DNA of 5,448 bases, taken from Gulosibacter sediminis. GTDB taxonomy: Bacteria; Actinomycetota; Actinomycetes; Actinomycetales; Microbacteriaceae. Of the stretch, positions 1 through 5,448 are shown in pieces. Within the stretch, counting starts at the first letter, position 1, and every line of letters starts with the position of its first letter. The notes beneath the pieces were generated by a model. That model ran no database searches. It had not been told where the DNA came from and saw nothing but the letters and a program-made list of their open reading frames with translations. The DNA lies in the NCBI RefSeq assembly GCF_014904065.1, contig NZ_JACXJG010000031.1, positions 1 through 5,448 of the forward strand, written 5' to 3'. The translations under genes and the position numbers were made by a program.

Positions 1-3
1 GGT

Positions 4-23
4 CTTTGAGAACTCAACAGTGT
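4..23 (+). promoter_or_regulatory. NusA-binding boxC-type antitermination signal, leader copy
   Basis: The sequence TTTGAGAACTCAACAGTG is typical of actinobacterial rRNA leaders. Positions 10-20 read GAACTCAACAG. From memory, the 11-nt RNA bound by the KH domains of Mycobacterium tuberculosis NusA is GAACUCAAUAG, which differs at one base. In the transcript this site would load NusA and partner factors onto RNA polymerase so that it resists Rho-dependent termination along the untranslated rRNA. A related copy lies before 23S at 2001-2017. The motif match is seen directly; factor binding is inferred from the mycobacterial system. Confidence 0.75.
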
Positions 24-69
24 GCACTAAATAAATTGTCATATGCCATTTTTTATATGGTTACCTCGT

Positions 70-95
70 GATTGGCTAGCTTCGGCTGGCTGGTT
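70..95 (+). other. UUCG-capped hairpin in leader
   Basis: Positions 70-80 pair with 85-95 around a TTCG loop: C80-G85, G79-C86, A78-T87, T77-G88, C76-G89, G75-C90, then weaker G-U and A-U pairs outward. A C(UUCG)G tetraloop is exceptionally stable. A seven-T run follows at 107-113, about 11 nt past the stem, which is too far for a canonical intrinsic terminator. The likely roles are leader RNA folding or protection of the processing site. The pairing is seen; the role is inferred. Confidence 0.6.
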
Positions 96-114
96 TATTT
101 GGTTCCTTTTTTTA

Positions 115-127
115 ACATTTTGGATGA
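115..127 (+). other. left arm of predicted 16S processing stem
   Basis: This segment (ACATTTTGGATGA) pairs with 1748-1759 downstream of 16S. The pairs are A115-T1759, C116-G1758, A117-T1757, T118-A1756, T119-A1755, T120-G1754, then T121 bulged, G122-C1753, G123-C1752, A124-T1751, T125-A1750, G126-C1749 and A127-T1748. That gives 12 pairs with one bulge and one G-U. Bacterial 16S precursors are normally excised by RNase III from such a stem enclosing the whole molecule. The complementarity is seen; cleavage is inferred. Confidence 0.6.
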
Positions 128-175
128 TGATCGCCAGATTAATTTTGGTGTTTTGATTCTGGATTGAACTCATTT

Positions 176-1704
<1,529 letters not shown>

Positions 1705-1747
1705 AGCATTGACACGGTCACAATCAGTGTGGTCGTGGTGCCCAGTC

Positions 1748-1759
1748 TCATCCGAATGT
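1748..1759 (+). other. right arm of predicted 16S processing stem
   Basis: TCATCCGAATGT pairs with 115-127 in the leader, giving 12 pairs with one bulged T on the left arm. It starts about 50 nt after the mature 16S 3' end, a usual distance for an RNase III-type stem. The pairing is seen; the processing role is inferred. Confidence 0.6.
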
Positions 1760-1822
1760 GGTGAGTGGGTGCTCAAGGGTGGAACATATGGCAAGTGTGG
1801 GAGTGACGTGATGCGTTAGTAC

Positions 1823-1842
1823 CTGGTTCGTTCGCGAGCCGG
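1823..1842 (+). other. spacer hairpin with UUCG loop
   Basis: CTGGTTCG (1823-1830) pairs with CGAGCCGG (1835-1842) around loop TTCG, giving eight pairs, two of them G-U. This is a strong local fold in the 16S-23S spacer. No T-run follows, so it is not an intrinsic terminator. It probably contributes to spacer folding during processing. Confidence 0.65.
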
Positions 1843-1886
1843 TGGAAGGGGTGTTGTGGAGCTGTTGCGCGGTGTGCACGCTGTTG

Positions 1887-1900
1887 GGTCCTTGGGGACC
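1887..1900 (+). other. short spacer hairpin
   Basis: GGTCC (1887-1891) pairs with GGACC (1896-1900) across loop TTGG, giving five Watson-Crick pairs. It sits just upstream of two further hairpins (1905-1935 and 1937-1954), so this part of the spacer is almost continuously structured. The function is unknown. Confidence 0.5.
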
Positions 1901-1904
1901 GGTC

Positions 1905-1935
1905 AACTGCCAGGCCTTCGGGTTGGGTGGCGGTT
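1905..1935 (+). other. spacer hairpin, bulged, with UUCG loop
   Basis: AACTGCCA (1905-1912) pairs with TGGCGGTT (1928-1935) for eight pairs. After a GGG bulge (1925-1927) an inner stem, 1913-1916 with 1921-1924, is capped by TTCG and closed by C1916-G1921. It is the third UUCG-capped hairpin in the non-mature parts of this transcript. The fold is seen; the role in processing or assembly is inferred. Confidence 0.6.
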
Positions 1936-1936
1936 T

Positions 1937-1954
1937 CCTGCAGACCATTGCAGG
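1937..1954 (+). other. spacer hairpin
   Basis: CCTGCA (1937-1942) pairs perfectly with TGCAGG (1949-1954) around the six-base loop GACCAT. It starts two bases after the preceding hairpin, so the two could stack end to end. No T-run follows, which argues against an intrinsic terminator. Confidence 0.6.
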
Positions 1955-2000
1955 CCACGGAATGGAATGTTCGGTGGTGTGGGGTGGTGCTGATTGTATG

Positions 2001-2017
2001 TTGAGAACTACATAGTG
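2001..2017 (+). promoter_or_regulatory. NusA-binding boxC-type signal, spacer copy
   Basis: TTGAGAACTACATAGTG repeats the leader signal: TTGAGAACT is identical to 6-14, and AGTG follows at the same spacing as in the leader. Positions 2005-2015 read GAACTACATAG, matching the recalled mycobacterial NusA target except for two internal bases. Placing a second antitermination site before 23S is common in rRNA operons and would renew the resistant state of polymerase. Binding is inferred; the repeated motif is seen. Confidence 0.7.
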
Positions 2018-2018
2018 G

Positions 2019-2045
2019 ACGCGAGCATCTTATTAGCTGTCGCGT
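2019..2045 (+). other. hairpin immediately after the spacer NusA-type site
   Basis: ACGCGA (2019-2024) pairs with TCGCGT (2040-2045). GC (2025-2026) can add two inner pairs with GC (2036-2037) past a two-base bulge, leaving loop ATCTTATTA. The stem begins one base after the boxC-like element, so it could help present that single-stranded site. This is an inference from adjacency. Confidence 0.6.
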
Positions 2046-2093
2046 AGTGTTGAGTCGCTGTTGGTGGCTTGATGGTGCGTGGTGGTGTAATAG

Positions 2094-2109
2094 TTTCTAG
2101 ATTTCTAGA
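2094..2109 (+). repeat. tandem 8-bp repeat TTTCTAGA x2
   Basis: TTTCTAGA occurs twice without a gap (2094-2101 and 2102-2109). Each copy contains the palindrome TCTAGA. It marks the switch from the G/T-rich to the AT-rich part of the spacer. It may reflect replication slippage; no function is evident. Confidence 0.8.
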
Positions 2110-2142
2110 GTTCAAATTTTTTTGATTCTTATTCTTATGTAT

Positions 2143-2154
2143 CGTACTTGGTGA
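2143..2154 (+). other. left arm of predicted 23S processing stem
   Basis: CGTACTTGGTGA pairs with TCACTGAGTATG at 5231-5242. All twelve positions pair, counting three G-U pairs (G2150-T5235, T2149-G5236, G2144-T5241). The arm ends one base before the mature 23S 5' end. It could extend the terminal 23S helix (2157-2163 with 5216-5222) as the RNase III-type substrate. The complementarity is seen; cleavage is inferred. Confidence 0.65.
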
Positions 2155-2482
2155 TTTTGAAGTTGCTAAGAGCGAACGGTGGATGCCTTGGCATCTGGAG
2201 CCGATGAAGGACGTAGTAATCTGCGATAAGCCTCGGGGAGCCGATAAACGGGCGTTGATCCGAGGATTTCCGAATGGGGAAACCTGGCCACATTTATTGT
2301 GGTTACTCGCACCTGAATGTATAGGGTGTTGAGGGGGAACGCGGGGAAGTGAAACATCTCAGTACCCGCAGGAAGAGAAAACAATTGTGATTCCGTTAGT
2401 AGTGGCGAGCGAACGCGGATGAGGCTAAACCGGTTGTGTGTGATACCTGGTAGGGGTTGCATGGTCGGGGTTGTGGGACTTG

Positions 2483-2507
2483 TTGTGTCGTGCTACCACG
2501 CGACGAG
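2483..2507 (+). other. variable hairpin in 23S domain I
   Basis: CGTG (2489-2492) pairs with CACG (2497-2500) around loop CTAC, and the stem continues outward past a CG bulge with T2488-A2503, G2487-C2504 and weaker pairs. It lies in the first third of 23S, where this molecule has gained about 76 nt relative to E. coli. It is probably a lineage-variable expansion on the subunit surface. The exact limits of the expansion need an alignment. Confidence 0.4.
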
Positions 2508-3278
2508 TGTCTGATGCAGTGTAGGAGAACAGGTTTGAATGCCTGACCGTAGGGGGTGGGAGTCCCGTATCCGAAACAGTGTGTTGGTGCTGATGAGTAT
2601 CCCAAGTAGCACGGAGCCCGTGAAACTTTGTGTGAATCTGTCGGGACCACCCGATAAGCCTAAATACTTCCAGATGACCGATAGCGGACAAGTACCGTGA
2701 GGGAAAGGTGAAAAGCACCCCGGGAGGGGAGTGAAATAGTTCCTGAAACCGTTTGCTTACAATCCGTCGGAGCCTTTCGGGGTGACGGCGTGCCTTTTGA
2801 AGAATGAGCCTGCGAGTTAGTGATGTGTGGCGAGGTTAACCCGTGTGGGGTAGCCGTAGCGAAAGCGAGTCTGAAGAGGGCGTTGAGTCGCATGTTCTAG
2901 ACCCGAAGCGAAGTGATCTAGCCATGGCCAGGTTGAAGCGTCGGTAAGACGTCGTGGAGGACCGAACCCACCTAGGTTGAAAACTGGGGGGATGAGCTGT
3001 GGTTAGGGGTGAAAGGCCAATCAAACTTCGTGATAGCTGGTTCTCTCCGAAATGCATTTAGGTGCAGCGTTGCGTGTTTCTTGCTGGAGGTAGAGCTACT
3101 GGATGGCTAATGGGCCTTACCGGGTTACTGACGTCAGCCAAACTCCGAATGCCAGTAAGTGAGAGCGCAGCAGTGAGACAGTGGGGGATAAGCTTCATTG
3201 TCGAGAGGGAAACAACCCAGACCACCAATTAAGGTCCCTAAGCGTGTGCTAAGTGGAAAAGGATGTGGAGTTGCAGTG

Positions 3279-3340
<62 letters not shown>

Positions 3341-3609
3341 AAGTGATTCCGCGCCGACAATGTAACGGGGCTCAAGCACACCACCGAAATTGTGGCAGTC
3401 CATTTGTTGGGCTGGGTAGGAGAGCGTCGTGTACTGGGTGAAGCGGCACGGGAACGTGGTCGTGGACGGTACACGAGTGAGAATGCAGGCATGAGTAGCG
3501 AAAGACGGGTGAGAAACCCGTCCTCCGAATAACCAAGGGTTCCAGGGTCAAGCTAATCTTCCCTGGGTAAGTCGGGACCTAAGGCGAGGCCGACAGGCGT
3601 AGTCGATGG

Positions 3610-3930
3610 ACAACGGGTTGATATTCCCGTACCGGCGAAAGACCGTCCAATCCAATCCAGTGATGCTAAGAGCCTGAAGTTCCCTGCTGCGCCTTTGGTG
3701 TGGTGTGGGGATGGAGCGTTCGAACCTATGCTGGGGCGGGTAGCGTATTAACAGGTGTGACGCAGAAAGGTAGCCAATCCGGGTGAATGGTTGTATCCGG
3801 GCAAGGTTGTAGGGTTCGTGGTTGGTAAATCCGCCACGTGGATGCCTGAGAACTGACGCGGAAGCCGTAATGGCGAAGTTGGTGATCCTCTGCTGCCAAG
3901 AAAAGCATCGACGCGAGGTCTGAGTTGCCC
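3610..3930 (+). other. 23S segment holding the actinobacterial helix 54 insertion
   Basis: Conserved blocks flank this stretch: GGCGTAGTCGATGG ends at 3609 and GTACCCCAAACCGACAC starts at 3931. Between E. coli positions 1095 and 2058 this molecule is about 96 nt longer, in line with the roughly 100-nt insertion known between helices 54 and 55 in high-GC Gram-positive bacteria. That insertion forms a long surface helix (H54a, the 'handle') on the actinobacterial 50S subunit. The insertion is only part of the interval given, and exact ends need an alignment. It is strong independent support for Actinomycetota. Confidence 0.8.
3679..3712 (+). other. long G-U-rich hairpin within the helix 54 insertion
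   Basis: Positions 3679-3693 pair with 3697-3712 around a three-base TTT loop. All fifteen left-arm bases pair, with T3706 bulged, and seven of the pairs are G-U. This is probably the distal part of the inserted helix. The fold is derived by hand and alternatives within the insertion are possible. Confidence 0.5.
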
Positions 3931-4249
3931 GTACCCCAAACCGACACAGGTGGTTAGGTAGAGAATACTAAGGAGTTCGAGAGAATCGTGGTGAAGGAAC
4001 TCGGCAAAATGCCCCCGTAACTTCGGGAGAAGGGGGGCCATCCACTTATTAGGATTTACTCCGAAAGGGTGTGGTGGCCGCAGAGACTAGTGGGAAGCGA
4101 CTGTTTATCAAAAACACAGGTCCGTGCGAAGTTGCAAGACGATGTATACGGACTGACGCCTGCCCGGTGCTGGAAGGTTAAGAGGAAGTGTTAGCTTTGG
4201 CGAAGCACAGAATTTAAGCCCCAGTAAACGGCGGTGGTAACTATAACCA

Positions 4250-4305
<56 letters not shown>

Positions 4306-4591
4306 CGACTTCCCAGCTGTCTCCACCGCGAACTCGGCGAAATTGCAGTACGAGTAAAGATGCTCGTTACGCGCAGCAGGACGAAAAGACCCCGTGACCT
4401 TTACTATAGCTTGGTATTGGTGATTGGTGTGGCTTGTGTAGGATAGGTGGGAGACTGTGAAGCTGGCACGCTAGTGTTGGTGGAGTCGTTGTTGAAATAC
4501 CACTCTGGTCACTCTGATTATCTAACTTCGAACCGTGATCCGGTTCAGGGACAGTGCCTGGTGGGTAGTTTAACTGGGGCGGTTGCCTCCC

Positions 4592-4625
<34 letters not shown>

Positions 4626-4814
4626 TCTGGTTGGTAATCAGATTTCGAGTGTAAGTGCACAAGGGAGCTTGACTGTGACACTGACAGGTGGAGCAGGGAC
4701 GAAAGTCGGGACTAGTGATCCGGCAGTGGCTTGTGGAAGCGCTGTCGCTCAACGGATAAAAGGTACCTCGGGGATAACAGGCTGATCTTGCCCAAGAGTC
4801 CATATCGACGGCAT

Positions 4815-4855
<41 letters not shown>

Positions 4856-4859
4856 GAGT

Positions 4860-4946
<87 letters not shown>

Positions 4947-5061
4947 GCGCGCGTTGGAAGTTTGAGGAGATCTTTCTTTAGTACGAGAGGACCGAGAAGG
5001 ACGAACCTCTGGTGTGTCAGTTGTTCTGCCAAGGGCATGGCTGATTGGCTACGTTCGGAAC

Positions 5062-5094
<33 letters not shown>

Positions 5095-5230
5095 GGCTCC
5101 AAGATGAGACTTCCTACCCTTTGTTGGGGTGAGGTGTCCAGTAGATGACTGGGTTGATAGGCCGGATGTGGAAGCGCTGTAAGGTGTGGAGCTGACCGGT
5201 ACTAATACGCCGAAGACTTCAATAATTTTC

Positions 5231-5242
5231 TCACTGAGTATG
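5231..5242 (+). other. right arm of predicted 23S processing stem
   Basis: TCACTGAGTATG pairs along its whole length with 2143-2154, with three G-U pairs. It starts about five bases beyond the mature 23S 3' end. The first GTATGT repeat unit overlaps its last bases. The pairing is seen; the processing role is inferred. Confidence 0.65.
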
Positions 5243-5255
5243 TGTATGTGTATGT
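5238..5255 (+). repeat. tandem hexamer GTATGT x3
   Basis: Three perfect copies of GTATGT lie end to end at 5238-5243, 5244-5249 and 5250-5255. The first overlaps the 23S processing arm. Copy number could vary by slippage between strains or between operon copies. No function is evident. Confidence 0.85.
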
Positions 5256-5321
5256 TGCTGTTGTGTGAGTTGTTCGCGTCCCTGTGTGGTTCTTGACATA
5301 CGATGAGTGTGTTAGAAAGTG

Positions 5322-5440
5322 TTTCGGTGGTTTTAGCGAGATGGAAACGCCCGGTTACATTCCGAACCCGGAAGCTAAGCGTCTTTGCGCCGATGGTACT
5401 GCAAGGGGGACCTTGTGGGAGAGTAGGACACCGCCGAACT
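5322..5440 (+). rRNA. rrf: 5S ribosomal RNA, complete
   Basis: This is the small RNA of the 50S central protuberance, which binds ribosomal proteins uL18, uL5 and, in many bacteria, bL25. The ends come from helix I: TTCGGTGGT (5323-5331) pairs with ACCGCCGAA (5430-5438) for nine pairs including one G-U. The length is about 119 nt, normal for bacteria. The conserved block TTCCGAACCCGGAAGCTAAG (about 5360-5379) and CGATGGTACTGC (5391-5402) are intact. It is the last gene of the operon. The mature ends are uncertain by one or two bases. Confidence 0.96.
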
Positions 5441-5448
5441 TAACTTAA
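5441..5448 (+). other. start of the operon 3' flank
   Basis: Only eight bases (TAACTTAA) follow 5S. No terminator is visible, so transcription termination must occur beyond the window. Confidence 0.7.

Larger units (their letters stand above)
1..175 (+). other. rRNA operon leader (transcribed, AT-rich, no gene)
   Basis: This stretch precedes mature 16S rRNA and is much richer in A and T than the rRNA that follows. It opens with a NusA/antitermination-type signal, so transcription has already begun upstream and the operon promoter lies outside the window. It contains a UUCG-capped hairpin (70-95), a T-run at 107-113 and the left arm of a likely 16S processing stem (115-127). A second weak hairpin can form from 134-138 with 158-162. 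I see no ribosome binding site followed by a convincing reading frame. The role as leader is inferred from position and signals. Confidence 0.85.
5226..5321 (+). other. 23S-5S spacer, no gene
   Basis: This spacer of about 96 nt links the mature 23S 3' end to 5S. It carries the right arm of the 23S stem (5231-5242), a GTATGT triple repeat and a TTGACA hexamer at 5293-5298. No tRNA or reading frame of note is present. CTCAC (5230-5234) can instead pair with GTGAG (5265-5269), an alternative local fold. Confidence 0.85.

Noticed and set aside
36..64. TTGTCA (36-41) followed by TATATG as a second operon promoter
   Set aside because: The spacing is only about 12-13 bp and the sequence at the correct distance (GGTTAC) is not -10-like. 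The stretch is also downstream of an antitermination signal, so already transcribed.
1823..1842. GGTTCG-containing hairpin as the T-arm of a spacer tRNA
   Set aside because: The loop is only four bases (TTCG), there is no acceptor, anticodon or D-arm around it, and no CCA-proximal pairing.
1748..1958. Minus-strand frames in the 16S-23S spacer as small genes
   Set aside because: Composition follows the G/T-rich structured spacer, the two frames overlap in different phases, and neither has a recognisable start region or domain.
2122..2150. TTGATT in the AT-rich spacer tail as a promoter for 23S
   Set aside because: At 17 bp only TACTTG is available, a poor -10, and the region overlaps the 23S processing arm.
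5293..5321. A perfect -35-like TTGACA at 5293-5298 just before 5S, as a possible 5S promoter
   Set aside because: No acceptable -10 hexamer follows at 16-18 bp; the nearest candidates (TTAGAA, TAGAAA) sit only 13-14 bp away. 5S is expected to be co-transcribed with 23S.

Overview
This window is a nearly complete bacterial ribosomal RNA operon on the + strand, in the order leader, 16S rRNA, spacer, 23S rRNA, short spacer, 5S rRNA. I see no credible protein-coding gene on either strand. The open frames that exist lie inside rRNA or the spacer and look like chance by-products of structured RNA. The 16S sequence is that of a high-GC Gram-positive bacterium (Actinomycetota) of the order Micrococcales, most like Microbacteriaceae or a close relative. 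This family-level guess rests on recalled sequence similarity, not a search. The large insertion in the middle of 23S fits Actinomycetota independently.

Layout: 1-175 is an AT-rich transcribed leader that opens with a NusA-binding (boxC-type) antitermination signal; the promoter must lie upstream of the window. 16S rRNA runs from about 176 to 1698 and ends with the anti-Shine-Dalgarno sequence. The spacer at 1699-2155 has no tRNA gene. It holds several hairpins, a second copy of the NusA-type signal and an AT-rich tail. 23S rRNA runs from about 2156 to 5225. It is about 166 nt longer than the E. coli molecule, with about 76 nt of the excess in its first third and about 96 nt between E. coli positions 1095 and 2058. 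The spacer at 5226-5321 leads to 5S rRNA at about 5322-5440. The window ends 8 nt later, before any terminator.

The parts work as one transcript. Antitermination signals before 16S and before 23S would help polymerase cross long untranslated RNA. Complementary sequences flank 16S (115-127 with 1748-1759) and 23S (2143-2154 with 5231-5242) and could form the long-range stems that RNase III-type processing uses. The 5S ends pair with each other. All landmarks I checked in the decoding centre, peptidyl-transferase centre, GTPase-associated centre and sarcin-ricin loop are intact, so the operon looks functional. I found no undescribed system. The points worth a second look concern RNA structure in the leader, the spacers and the 23S insertion.
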